From Flavobacterium sp. FEMGT703F (lineage in GTDB: Bacteria > Bacteroidota > Bacteroidia > Flavobacteriales > Flavobacteriaceae): a stretch of 64,000 nt of DNA. Under the pieces are notes generated by a model. The model saw only the letters and a program-made list of their open reading frames with translations, was not told the origin of the DNA and did not search any database. The stretch covers positions 124,001-188,000 of the forward strand of contig PGCN01000018.1 of assembly GCA_002786385.1 (NCBI GenBank). Reading direction: 5' to 3'. The position numbers and the translations under genes are program-made. Numbering within the stretch: position 1 is the first letter of the stretch; each line of letters begins with the position of its first letter. Positions 9,201 to 16,513 of the stretch are shown here, in pieces.

Positions 9201-10717
9201 GGCGTTGATTGTTTTTCGCCGTCACGCACACACAATAAAATATCGTGAGCATTAGCATCTTCTTTATTGATGTAGAAAACGTTGTTGGTGGCAACCGTTT
9301 TTACGCCGTGTTTTTTGGCCAAAGAAATGAGCGAGGCATTCACCCTATTTTCATCTTCTTGATTGTGGCGCATCAACTCGATGTAGAAATCCTCCCCGAA
9401 TTGTGCTTTCCACCAAATAAGCGCTTCTTCGGCTTGGTTTTCGCCTATATTCAAAACTTTACTCGGAATTTCTCCGTAGAGATTTCCGGAAAGGACAATA
9501 ATATCTTCTTTGTATTCTTGGATGACTTTCTTGTCAATTCGAGGCACATAATAAAACCCTTCGGTGTAAGCGATAGAGGATAATTTGGCCAAATTGTGAT
9601 ACCCTTTTTTGGTTTTAGCCAAAAAGACAATCTGGTAACCGTTGTCTTTGCGCGATTTGTCTTTTAAATCATCACACACATAAAACTCGCATCCTACTAT
9701 AGGTTTTACGATAGTTTCTGTTGGGTTTTCGCCGTTTTCTTCAGCTTGTTTGTTTTTGGCTTGCGCCGATTTGTTGTGCGAAATAATATCGCGTACAAAA
9801 TGAAACGCACCCATTAAATTGGCGTGGTCTGTCATGGCCACTGCCGGCATTTTGTTTTGAACGGCAGCATTCACCAAATCTTTTACACTGATGGTAGACT
9901 GTAATACGGAGAATTGCGTATGGTTGTGTAAGTGCACAAACTGAACGTCTGTGATATCATGATGTACTTGCTCTTCATGTTGGGTTGGTGTAACGACCTC
10001 TTGGGCTTGCAGTTGCTTTCTGATGGCTTCCGAAGCTTGCTTCAGGTTGATGTGTTGCAATCCTATGAGCTGAATTTCCTTCGGATTTTTTTCGCCGAAT
10101 TCACGGAAATAATCAGCCGGAACGTCGAGCTCTTCTTTGGTAAAAACCTCGCGTCTGATGAGCTCTAAGAAACAACGTGTTGTGGCTTCAACGTCGGCTG
10201 TTGCGTTGTGCGCTTCGGCAAACGGCACATTAAAAAGGTAACTGTGTAACTCGGTTAGCGTGGGTAATTTAAACTTGCCGCCACGTCCGCCGGGTAGTTT
10301 GAGTAATTCGGCTGTGACTTCGGTACAAGTATCCAAAACCGGTAAGGTTGCCATTGGAGAATTGACGCCCAAACGGTAAAATTCACAACCCATGATGTTG
10401 ACATCGAAACCTACATTTTGTCCGACTATGAATTTGGCTTTAGACAAAGCCGTATTGAATTTTTCGAGCACTTCCGACAAAGGAATACCTTGGGCTTGCG
10501 CCAATTCGGTTGAAATTCCGTGGATTCTTTCGGCATCATAGGGAATATTAAACCCTTCCGGCCGGACCAAATAATCCTGATGTTCTATCAGATTACCCAT
10601 AGCATCGTGCAATTGCCATGCTATTTGTATACAGCGAGGCCAATTGTCGGTATCGGATATCGGTGCCGCCCAATTACGGGGCAAACCGGTAGTTTCGGTA
10701 TCAAAAATTAAATACAT
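6218..10717 (-). CDS. dnaE: DNA polymerase III subunit alpha with N-terminal 3'-5' exonuclease domain
   Basis: About 1499 residues, roughly 340 longer than E. coli DnaE because an exonuclease domain precedes it. Domain order: DnaQ-like exonuclease (FDTETTGL near the start, later HNATADVEATTRC), PHP domain (FVHLHNHTQFSVL near 265), palm with the catalytic triad region MPDIDIDFDDEGR, helix-hairpin-helix region and an OB fold (LTFAGIVTNVQYK). It replicates the chromosome, and the fused exonuclease would supply proofreading in cis. I start at MYLIFDTETTG (ATG at 10717): the ATG 15 bp upstream lies inside the TAACTTTG promoter box at 10730-10737. Single gene, with no terminator recognised in the 114 bp before trxA. 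Confidence 0.96.
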   Translation of the reverse strand: MYLIFDTETTGLPRNWAAPISDTDNWPRCIQIAWQLHDAMGNLIEHQDYLVRPEGFNIPYDAERIHGISTELAQAQGIPLSEVLEKFNTALSKAKFIVGQNVGFDVNIMGCEFYRLGVNSPMATLPVLDTCTEVTAELLKLPGGRGGKFKLPTLTELHSYLFNVPFAEAHNATADVEATTRCFLELIRREVFTKEELDVPADYFREFGEKNPKEIQLIGLQHINLKQASEAIRKQLQAQEVVTPTQHEEQVHHDITDVQFVHLHNHTQFSVLQSTISVKDLVNAAVQNKMPAVAMTDHANLMGAFHFVRDIISHNKSAQAKNKQAEENGENPTETIVKPIVGCEFYVCDDLKDKSRKDNGYQIVFLAKTKKGYHNLAKLSSIAYTEGFYYVPRIDKKVIQEYKEDIIVLSGNLYGEIPSKVLNIGENQAEEALIWWKAQFGEDFYIELMRHNQEDENRVNASLISLAKKHGVKTVATNNVFYINKEDANAHDILLCVRDGEKQSTPIGRGRGYRYGFNNQEYYFKSSSEMKKLFHDLPEAIVTTEEIVNKIEIYDLSREVLLPKFDIPEEFVVPEDALDGGKRGENKYLAYLTFEGAKKRYGEITPEIQERLDFELKTIENTGYPGYFLIVQDFIAAARQMDVSVGPGRGSAAGSVVAYCLGITNIDPLLYDLLFERFLNPDRVSMPDIDIDFDDEGRSRVMDYVINKYGSKQVAQIITYGTMAAKSSVRDTARVLDLPLFEADKIAKLIPTTLNLAKIFTLDNDKLKAALRAEEYDKVKELIELANGNDLGSETIQQAKILEGNLRNTGIHACGVIITPDDITNFVPVATAKDSDLYVTQFDNSVVESAGLLKMDFLGLKTLTLIKDTVKLVKYRTGIELDPDAFPIDDVKTYELFQRGETVGIFQYESPGMQKYLKDLKPTVFGDLIAMNALYRPGPLEYIPSFVRRKNGEEEIVYDLEACEEYLKDTYGITVYQEQVMLLSQKLANFSKGDADVLRKAMGKKQKDVLDKMKSKFIDQAVANGHDAEKLEKIWKDWEAFAQYAFNKSHSTCYAWIAYQTAYLKAHYPAEYMAAVLSNNMNDIKQVSFFMEECKRMGLQVLGPDVNESYYKFTVNENYAVRFGMGAIKGVGMGAVQTIVENRKEGNYKSIFDLAKRIDLRAANKKAFENLALAGGFDCFSDTHRAQYFHTDGDNITFYEKAMRYGAKFQENENSSQVSLFGDASDVQIAEPTVPPCEEWSTMEKLAKEKEVVGIYISGHPLDDFKFEMKYFCNSKLENLKNLNNFVGKTLTFAGIVTNVQYKTAKNGKDWAMFTLEGYDESHEFRIFDEEYLKFRHFLVNNQFVYFKVTVKDGWVNRETGKKSDPRIQFMDVKQLQDVLPQFAKKLSIQMDIHELQTEFIHQLNQLFTTNKGDHTVTFEVMEFEKVLKPIEPLPKVVVDEELIADSDNPEEVVMDIPVVEEQVQIATRISLPSRKLKIRISNELLTELEKMNVKFSLN

Positions 10718-10729
10718 AGGTGAAAATCC

Positions 10730-10737
10730 CAAAGTTA
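10730..10737 (-). promoter_or_regulatory. -7 promoter box of dnaE; decides the start codon
   Basis: Minus-strand TAACTTTG. It overlaps the upstream in-frame ATG at 10732, so that ATG cannot be in the transcript; the ATG at 10717 is then the start, with a leader of only a few bases. Confidence 0.6.
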
Positions 10738-10836
10738 AATTCCATATTCCGAGGTGTATTTGGGCAAACGAACAATCTTCGGAACAATTTCAAAAATACG
10801 TTTTCAGACTTAGGAAATCAACTTTAGTTATTAACA

Positions 10837-10868
10837 AAAAAACCACCCGAAGCATCGAATGGTTTTTT
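10837..10868 (-). terminator. Terminator of the RRM protein gene
   Basis: AAAAAACCA / TGGTTTTTT stem with a 14-nt loop, 24 bp beyond the stop codon at 10892; the T-rich arm is last on the minus strand. Confidence 0.75.
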
Positions 10869-10891
10869 GAGTTATAGTAAGCGTTTTCGGA

Positions 10892-11236
10892 TTAGTATCT
10901 TCCGCCGCTGTTTCTGTCGTTATATCCGCCACGAGAATTTCCACCTCCGTTATAACCTCCACGGTTATTGTTAAAGCTTCTTCTTTCACCTTCCGGTTTT
11001 GGCTCTGATTTGTTTACCACTATAGTTCTACCACTTACAGTAGCTCCATTTAACTCATCGATTGCTTTTTGAGCTTCCGCATCATTTTCCATTTCCACAA
11101 AACCGAATCCTTTACTTCTTCCAGTAAATTTATCAGTAATAATTTTTACGGAATTAACCGTTCCATAGACTTCAAAAGAATCTCGTAAATCTGCTTCGTC
11201 TATACTAAACGGAAGACTCCCAACAAAAATGTTCAT
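10892..11236 (-). CDS. Single-RRM RNA-binding protein with glycine-rich tail
   Basis: 114 residues. One RRM fold fills residues 1-80: RNP2 is IFVGSLPF (3-10) and RNP1 is KGFGFVEM (42-49), both complete with the aromatic residues that stack on RNA bases. The tail (about 92-114) is Gly/Arg/Asn-rich (NRGGYNGGGNSRGGYN), as in cyanobacterial and Bacteroidota Rbp proteins that bind RNA at low temperature or act as chaperones. Targets cannot be read from sequence. Transcribed alone from a good promoter box. Confidence 0.95.
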   Translation of the reverse strand: MNIFVGSLPFSIDEADLRDSFEVYGTVNSVKIITDKFTGRSKGFGFVEMENDAEAQKAIDELNGATVSGRTIVVNKSEPKPEGERRSFNNNRGGYNGGGNSRGGYNDRNSGGRY

Positions 11237-11257
11237 ATTTTAATTTTTAAATTTTGA

Positions 11258-11265
11258 CAAAGGTA
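11258..11265 (-). promoter_or_regulatory. -7 promoter box of the RRM gene
   Basis: Minus-strand TACCTTTG (TAnnTTTG), 22 bp upstream of the ATG at 11236. Confidence 0.6.
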
Positions 11266-11315
11266 ACCTTAAATAAAACGCAAAACACCATAAAAGTGAA
11301 TTAATTGCGAATAAA

Positions 11316-11341
11316 TAAAAAAAGCCGTCTGTTGACGGCTT
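11316..11341 (-). terminator. Terminator of the DUF6252-like lipoprotein gene
   Basis: AAGCCGTC / GACGGCTT perfect 8-bp stem with TGTT loop, then a TTTTTTTATTTATT tract on the minus strand, 23 bp after the stop at 11364. Confidence 0.85.
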
Positions 11342-11363
11342 ATTATTTTGAATGAACTGATAC

Positions 11364-12080
11364 TTAAATAGATGGAAAAACCGGTATTTTGTAGAACTCA
11401 CCGTATTGGAAGTTCAAAATAGGACCGCCAAACGGACTGTTATTCGCATTGGCTGCATTGAACTTGAACTTTCCGGAAACCGTCATATTTACGTTGTCGT
11501 ATTCTGTAATTTTAATTTCACCATTACTATTTTGTACATTTTGTACACGGAATTTGCAATTTAAATTTCCTCCTACTACTGTAATCAAATCACCGGCCAC
11601 ATAGAAATTACCTCTGGAAGCTAATGTTACACTGGTTACAACTCCGGATGCATTGGCTACTATATTCACACTTAAACCACTTCCTGAACCTCCGGTAGTT
11701 AAAACAGATGTTCCACTGCTGTAACCTGTTCCTCCGTTTAATGAAGTAATGGCATTAACCGGTCCCGGTACCGCTACGGTAGCATATTCCAAGTCAACAT
11801 TATCAATAGTTGACGAATAAGTAACTGAATTGTTGGCATTAGTTGTTCCTAAAACATAAGTACCTTCATTAGTGCCACTTGTGTTTAAAGTCAACATTTC
11901 AAATTGGGTCTTGGCTTCTATGGAAAGTCTTCCGTTAGCATCGAGGTAGGCTCTGGTATCGCCTGCGGTCCAGAAAATATCATCCTTCAATCCTTGTAAA
12001 CCCGGATCGTTGAATTTGACATCTTCTTGACAAGAAGTCATTGCCGCAGCAATAAAAATTAGGGACAAAAATCTTTTCAT
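11364..12080 (-). CDS. DUF6252-like lipoprotein carrying an inserted GGxGY repeat domain
   Basis: 238 residues from the ATG at 12080 (an in-frame GTG at 12101 lies in the promoter box). Signal sequence and lipobox: MKRFLSLIFIAAAMTSC. The first and last parts follow the pattern of Bacteroidota DUF6252 lipoproteins (W.A.DTRAYL..GRLSIEA, GTYVLG, then GEIKITEYD and VSGKFKFNA). Between them, about residues 105-170, is a glycine-rich two-fold repeat: ITSLNGGTGYSSGTSVLTTGG and then VTSV...GNFYVAGDLITVVGG, a pattern common in phage structural proteins. Surface lipoprotein; function unknown. Monocistronic. Confidence 0.8.
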   Translation of the reverse strand: MKRFLSLIFIAAAMTSCQEDVKFNDPGLQGLKDDIFWTAGDTRAYLDANGRLSIEAKTQFEMLTLNTSGTNEGTYVLGTTNANNSVTYSSTIDNVDLEYATVAVPGPVNAITSLNGGTGYSSGTSVLTTGGSGSGLSVNIVANASGVVTSVTLASRGNFYVAGDLITVVGGNLNCKFRVQNVQNSNGEIKITEYDNVNMTVSGKFKFNAANANNSPFGGPILNFQYGEFYKIPVFPSI

Positions 12081-12100
12081 TTTTTCAATGTATTTCTCCA

Positions 12101-12108
12101 CAAAAATA
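12101..12108 (-). promoter_or_regulatory. -7 promoter box of the DUF6252-like gene
   Basis: Minus-strand TATTTTTG, 20 bp before the ATG at 12080; it overlaps the alternative GTG start, which argues against that start. Confidence 0.55.
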
Positions 12109-12223
12109 ACTTTTTAATATAAAAATGCTAATTAAATTTTAAAAAAATAACGTTAAAGTTAGTTATTACAAGGCTTTGGCCGTAAAAATATAATTTTCAA
12201 TTAGTTTGTTTGCGAAAAAAGAT

Positions 12224-12231
12224 TATCTTTG
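12224..12231 (+). promoter_or_regulatory. -7 promoter box of rpsP-rimM
   Basis: TATCTTTG, a strong match to TAnnTTTG. The 48-nt leader that follows contains a small perfect hairpin GAGGT / ACCTC (12247-12261), which could be used for regulation of the ribosomal gene but is too short to be sure. Confidence 0.7.
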
Positions 12232-12279
12232 CGCCCTTAAATAACCGAGGTCGAGAACCTCAAATTAATCAAAAAGATT

Positions 12280-12894
12280 ATGTCAGTAAAAATTAGATTA
12301 CAAAGACACGGAAAAAAAGGGAAACCTTTTTATTGGATCGTAGCCGCTGATGCTCGTTCAAAAAGAGATGGTAAATTCTTAGAAAAATTAGGAACTTACA
12401 ATCCAAACACTAACCCTGCTACTATTGATTTGAACTTGGATCAAACAGTAACATGGTTACACAATGGTGCTCAACCAACTGATACGGCCAGAGCTATCCT
12501 TTCTTACAAAGGAGCTTTAATGAAACACCACTTAGACGGAGGTGTTCGCAAAGGCGCTTTGACTCAAGAACAAGCTGATGCTAAATTGGCTAAATGGTTG
12601 GAAGAAAAAGCAAACAAAGTAACCGCTAAAAAAGAAGGTTTATCTAAAGCACAAGAAGCCGCTAAAGCCAAAGCTTTAAAAGCTGAAAAAGAAGCTAACG
12701 ACAAACGTGCTGCCGCTGCTGCTGAAGCTGCTAAAGCGGAAGAAGTTGCTGAAGTAGCAGAAGAAGCTACTGAAGAAGTTGTAGCTGAAACTGCAGTGGA
12801 AGAAACTGTAGCAGAAGTTGCTGAAGAGACTGTAGCAGAAGCTACTGAAGAAGCTCCTGCTGCTGAAGAAGCAAGCGAAGAGACAGAAGCTTAA
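12280..12894 (+). CDS. rpsP: 30S ribosomal protein S16 with long acidic Ala/Glu tail
   Basis: 204 residues, more than twice the usual 80-90. Residues 1-80 are a normal S16 (MSVKIRLQRHGKKGKPFYWI, GTYNPNT, WLHNGAQPTDTARAIL). After a short basic linker comes about 75 residues composed almost only of Ala, Glu, Val and Thr (EEVAEVAEEATEEVVAET), built from near-repeats. The tail is frequent in Bacteroidota S16 but its job is not known. First gene of an operon with rimM, 15 bp apart, which matches the rpsP-rimM pairing of most bacteria. Confidence 0.97.
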   Translation: MSVKIRLQRHGKKGKPFYWIVAADARSKRDGKFLEKLGTYNPNTNPATIDLNLDQTVTWLHNGAQPTDTARAILSYKGALMKHHLDGGVRKGALTQEQADAKLAKWLEEKANKVTAKKEGLSKAQEAAKAKALKAEKEANDKRAAAAAEAAKAEEVAEVAEEATEEVVAETAVEETVAEVAEETVAEATEEAPAAEEASEETEA

Positions 12895-12909
12895 TCTATT
12901 TTAGGCAAC

Positions 12910-13434
12910 ATGCATAAAAAAGATTGTTTCTATTTAGGTAAAATTGCCAAAAAATTCAGTTTCAAGGGAGAACTCTTAGTCTATTTAGACACCGACGAAC
13001 CCGAATTATATGAAAATATGGAATCAGTATTTGTTGAATTCAACAAAGATCTGGTTCCATTTTTTATTGAACACAGCAACCTGCACAAAAACGATTTCCT
13101 ACGTGTCAAATTTGAAGATGTCGATTCCGAAGAGGAAGCCGACAAACTCATTGGCTGCGAAATCTACCTGCCTTTAAAGATGTTACCAAAACTCGAAGGT
13201 AACAAATTTTACTTCCACGAAGTCATTGGTTTTGAAATCGAAGATAAACGCCTCGGTGTTTTCGGAAAAATAGTCTCCATCAATGACACTACAGCGCAAC
13301 CCTTATTTGAAGTGGTAAACGGTACTGTAGAAATATTAGTTCCAATGATTGACCAATTCTTGGTAAAAATCGACAGACAAAACAAAAAAGTCATCATGGA
13401 TCTACCGGAAGGCTTAATTGAAATGTATTTATAG
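12910..13434 (+). CDS. rimM: Ribosome maturation factor RimM
   Basis: 174 residues: N-terminal RimM beta-barrel (FYLGKIAKKFSFKGELLVYL, about 6-85) and C-terminal PRC-barrel (KFYFHEVIGFEIED ... VEILVPMIDQFLVKID). RimM binds ribosomal protein S19 and helps late maturation of the 30S head. The conserved G-E-L-V stretch of the first barrel is present. It lies directly behind rpsP and shares its promoter. Confidence 0.95.
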   Translation: MHKKDCFYLGKIAKKFSFKGELLVYLDTDEPELYENMESVFVEFNKDLVPFFIEHSNLHKNDFLRVKFEDVDSEEEADKLIGCEIYLPLKMLPKLEGNKFYFHEVIGFEIEDKRLGVFGKIVSINDTTAQPLFEVVNGTVEILVPMIDQFLVKIDRQNKKVIMDLPEGLIEMYL

Positions 13435-13532
13435 AAACGCTTCGCTATAGACCGCTTCGCGTTAGAAAGTTAGAATCGCTACGCTCTTAGATTCAAATTA
13501 TCTAAAAGGTCTAACCAATCTAAGAAATCTAA
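13435..13532 (+). repeat. Mirrored TTAGA / TCTAA array ending one base before the trmN6 ATG
   Basis: The 3' half has four TCTAA copies at 13501, 13510, 13519 and 13528, an exact 9-nt period, ending one base before the ATG at 13534. The 5' half carries TTAGA copies (near 13464, 13471 and 13489) and CGCTTCGC-type words after the rimM stop. The halves can pair in RNA, placing the start region in an AU-rich hairpin. Confidence 0.75.
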
Positions 13533-13533
13533 G

Positions 13534-14277
13534 ATGTCTCTGTTCCAATTCAAACAATTCTCCATCCAACAAGACCGCTGCGCGATGAAAGTCGGCACCG
13601 ACGGTGTGCTGCTTGGCGCTTGGGCGCCGATTAACCACCGCCCTTTTTCGGTTTTAGACATTGGCGCCGGAACCGGATTAATAGCATTGATGTTGGCCCA
13701 AAGAAGTCAGGCCGAGCATATTGACGCCATAGAAATAGACGAAAACGCCTTTGAACAATGCGTAGACAATTTTGAAAACTCACCTTGGAACGACCGTTTG
13801 TTTTGTTTTCACGCCTCACTCGATGATTTTATGGACGATTTGGAAGATGAGGACACGAGCGATAGCGAACTGGCGCAGCAATACGATTTGATAGTTTCCA
13901 ATCCGCCATTTTACAATGAAGATTACAAAACCGAAAATGAATCGAGAGATTTAGCGCGTTTTCAAGACGCTTTACCTTTTGAAGATTTGGTGGAAGCTGC
14001 TTCCGTACTGCTTTCCGAAACAGGTGTTTTAGCTGTGATTGTACCGCACAAAGAAGAAGCGAGATTAATTGCTTTGGCTAAAGAATGTGATTTATTTCCG
14101 CTCAAAATTACCCGAGTGAAAGGCACACCGACATCCGAAATCAAAAGAAGCTTAGTTGCTTTTTCCTTTGCCGAAACCCATAAATTGCCTATTGATGAAT
14201 TGGTCATTGAAACCGCCAGGCACCAATACACTGAGGACTATATTGCATTGACTAAAGATTTTTACTTGAAAATGTAA
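13534..14277 (+). CDS. trmN6: tRNA1(Val) (adenine(37)-N6)-methyltransferase
   Basis: 247 residues, a class I SAM-dependent methyltransferase. Start FKQFSIQQDRCAMKVGTDGV is the typical TrmN6/YfiC N-terminus, motif I is VLDIGAGTGLIAL, and the N6-adenine signature NPPFYNED follows near residue 130. It methylates A37 of tRNA-Val1. The gene has no recognisable promoter box of its own; it may be read through from rpsP-rimM across the TCTAA array that touches its start codon. Confidence 0.92.
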   Translation: MSLFQFKQFSIQQDRCAMKVGTDGVLLGAWAPINHRPFSVLDIGAGTGLIALMLAQRSQAEHIDAIEIDENAFEQCVDNFENSPWNDRLFCFHASLDDFMDDLEDEDTSDSELAQQYDLIVSNPPFYNEDYKTENESRDLARFQDALPFEDLVEAASVLLSETGVLAVIVPHKEEARLIALAKECDLFPLKITRVKGTPTSEIKRSLVAFSFAETHKLPIDELVIETARHQYTEDYIALTKDFYLKM

Positions 14278-14375
14278 GATTGTCAAGTTGGTAAAAAAAT
14301 CTTAATTAACACTACTTTATCAGTTGGCGAAAATGTAAATAGTACTTTAGAGGTTCCATCTTTAAAGTCTGATTA

Positions 14376-15110
14376 TTGAAACCAACACTACTCTTTACCT
14401 TTTTATTTTTTACGACAATCTTTTGTTTAGCTCAAAACGAAAAAACCCTAAGCGGAAAAGTAGTTTGCGAAGGAAAAGGCATTCCCAATATCGACCTTGT
14501 CAACTTGACTTCAAAAAAAAGCACCACTACGGACAGCCAAGGGCATTTTAGTATTGGTGTTGCTTTAGGAGATGAACTGTACATACTTTCCAAAGAATAT
14601 ATCGATTTCAAACTCAAAATTACCGAAACATATTTCAATCAAAACCAATTGACGATTACCATTGAAAAGAAACCCATAGCCTTGGAAGATGTTGAAATTG
14701 TGAACAAGTCGAGCCTAAAAGTGCAAATCACTCAAGGTGATATTGATGCCATTAAATTATCCAAACAAGCCAATGCCTTAAAAGTTGTTAATGTTTATGA
14801 CGGCACTATTGAAAATGGTGTCGATTTTGTACGGATGTTTAAAGGCATATCCAATTGGTTCAAAAACAAAGACAAAGAACCGCCGCAAAAACCCGTTCCG
14901 CCACCTAGTTTTAAAGATTTCCTCAGCAGTCATTACGACCGCAACTTTTACCTGAACAACCTCAAATTAAAACCGGAAGAAATCGATTTGTTTATTGCGT
15001 ATTGCGAAACTGATTCCCGAGCGGCTGAGTTAGCCGCACGCCAAGACATCCTGGAAATGGCTGATTTTTTGTTTGAGAAAAACGAAACCTTTCAAAAACT
15101 CGACCGTTGA
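14376..15110 (+). CDS. Secreted protein with carboxypeptidase regulatory-like domain
   Basis: 244 residues. There is no ATG in a suitable place; a TTG start gives MKPTLLFTFLFFTTIFCLAQ, a convincing signal peptide. A CarboxypepD_reg-like beta-sandwich follows (LSGKVVCEGKGIPNIDLVNL to about residue 100), as in the N-terminus of TonB-dependent receptors, but no plug or barrel is present. The C-terminal half is helical, with a proline run (EPPQKPVPPP) and a FLSSHYDRNFYLNNL segment. Stand-alone proteins of this type are common in Flavobacteria; role unknown. Confidence 0.8.
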   Translation: MKPTLLFTFLFFTTIFCLAQNEKTLSGKVVCEGKGIPNIDLVNLTSKKSTTTDSQGHFSIGVALGDELYILSKEYIDFKLKITETYFNQNQLTITIEKKPIALEDVEIVNKSSLKVQITQGDIDAIKLSKQANALKVVNVYDGTIENGVDFVRMFKGISNWFKNKDKEPPQKPVPPPSFKDFLSSHYDRNFYLNNLKLKPEEIDLFIAYCETDSRAAELAARQDILEMADFLFEKNETFQKLDR

Positions 15111-15127
15111 GCGTAAAGCCAATGCCC

Positions 15128-15215
15128 TAGCCCGGATGGCAGCGGCATCCTTTTTTGTTTTGTACTTCGACAAGCTCAGCATGACAAAACAAAAAAGATA
15201 GAGCGGACAGCCGGA
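15128..15215 (+). repeat. Family A element, copy 2, with a family B hairpin nested in its arm
   Basis: Ends are TAGCCCGGATGGCAGCGG and GCGGACAGCCGGA. The central arm is a perfect 13-bp stem, TTTTTTGTTTTGT (15151-15163) with ACAAAACAAAAAA (15184-15196). The tip of that stem is a family B motif, ACT-TCGACAAGCTC-AG. No gene overlaps. It lies between 15110 and gcdH. Confidence 0.8.
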
Positions 15216-15268
15216 TAAGCTTCAAAAAATTATAACAATTGTTGATTGAGATTTTAACTTAGATTGTG

Positions 15269-15276
15269 TAGCTTTG
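15269..15276 (+). promoter_or_regulatory. -7 promoter box of gcdH
   Basis: TAGCTTTG (TAnnTTTG), 30 bp upstream of the ATG at 15307, with a TTG about 20 bp before it that could be the -33 element. Confidence 0.65.
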
Positions 15277-15306
15277 CAAACGTTTTCGTAAACCAAATTT
15301 TAAACT

Positions 15307-16485
15307 ATGCGACCAGATTTATTTCAAGCTCCGGATTATTATTTATTGGATGATTTATTAACGGAAGAACACAAATTAGTGCGTGATTCTGCGCGTGCTT
15401 GGGTGAAGCGTGAAGTTTCTCCTATCATTGAAGACTATGCACAACGTGCGGAATTCCCAAAACAAATCATCAAAGGCTTGGGGGAAATAGGTGGATTTGG
15501 TCCGTATATTCCGGAGGAGTATGGCGGTGCCGGTTTAGACCAAATTTCGTATGGTTTAATCATGCAGGAAATTGAAAGAGGTGACTCGGGCGTGCGTTCG
15601 ACCTCATCAGTTCAATCGTCTTTGGTGATGTATCCGATTTGGAAATTCGGAACTGAAGAGCAACGCATGAAATACTTGCCAAAATTAGCGACAGGTGAAT
15701 TCATGGGCTGTTTCGGATTGACGGAACCTGATCATGGTTCTAATCCAAGCGGTATGGTGACCAACTTTAAAGATATGGGCGACCATTATTTGTTGAACGG
15801 TGCCAAAATGTGGATTTCAAATGCACCGTTTGCTGACATCGCAGTAGTTTGGGCCAAAAATGAAGAAGGTAGAATTCACGGTTTAATCGTGGAACGCGGT
15901 ATGGAAGGATTTACCACGCCGGAAACACACAACAAATGGTCGTTGCGTGCCTCGGCTACGGGCGAATTGATTTTTGACAATGTAAAAGTGCCGAAAGAAA
16001 ACTTATTACCGGGTAAATCAGGTCTTGGTGCACCGATGATGTGTTTGGATTCGGCTCGTTACGGTATTGCTTGGGGTGCTATTGGTGCTGCTATGGATTG
16101 TTACGATACCGCTTTGCGTTATGCCAAAGAAAGAATACAGTTTGACAAACCGATTGCCGCTACCCAACTACAGCAAAAGAAATTGGCTGAAATGATTACC
16201 GAAATTACCAAAGCACAATTGTTGACTTGGAGACTAGGTGTTTTAAGAAATGAAGGCAAAGCGACTACGGCTCAAATTTCGATGGCGAAAAGAAACAACG
16301 TAGATATGGCGATTAACATTGCGCGCGAAGCCCGTCAAATTTTGGGTGGAATGGGAATCACCGGAGAATATTCTATCATGCGCCACAGCATGAACTTAGA
16401 AAGTGTAATTACTTACGAAGGTACACACGACATTCACTTGCTGATTACCGGTGCTGATATTACCGGTATGCCTGCGTTTAAATAA
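15307..16485 (+). CDS. gcdH: Glutaryl-CoA dehydrogenase (acyl-CoA dehydrogenase family)
   Basis: 392 residues. The FAD-dependent acyl-CoA dehydrogenase fold is complete (FGPYIPEEYGGAGLD, GCFGLTEPDHGSNPSGM, ARYGIAWGAIGAA). The C-terminal motif TYEGTHDIH with E371 as catalytic base, and the LITGADITGMPAF ending, are those of glutaryl-CoA dehydrogenase, which converts glutaryl-CoA to crotonyl-CoA in lysine and tryptophan breakdown. A saccharopine dehydrogenase-like gene 40 kb away (55085) could belong to the same lysine route, but the two are not linked. Transcribed alone. Confidence 0.9.
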   Translation: MRPDLFQAPDYYLLDDLLTEEHKLVRDSARAWVKREVSPIIEDYAQRAEFPKQIIKGLGEIGGFGPYIPEEYGGAGLDQISYGLIMQEIERGDSGVRSTSSVQSSLVMYPIWKFGTEEQRMKYLPKLATGEFMGCFGLTEPDHGSNPSGMVTNFKDMGDHYLLNGAKMWISNAPFADIAVVWAKNEEGRIHGLIVERGMEGFTTPETHNKWSLRASATGELIFDNVKVPKENLLPGKSGLGAPMMCLDSARYGIAWGAIGAAMDCYDTALRYAKERIQFDKPIAATQLQQKKLAEMITEITKAQLLTWRLGVLRNEGKATTAQISMAKRNNVDMAINIAREARQILGGMGITGEYSIMRHSMNLESVITYEGTHDIHLLITGADITGMPAFK

Positions 16486-16513
16486 AATATTAAACAATCA
16501 ATAAAATTGATAC

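Noticed and set aside
13501..13532. TCTAA arrays as a CRISPR-like repeat
   Set aside because: Units are 8-9 nt with no spacers of CRISPR length and no cas genes are present.
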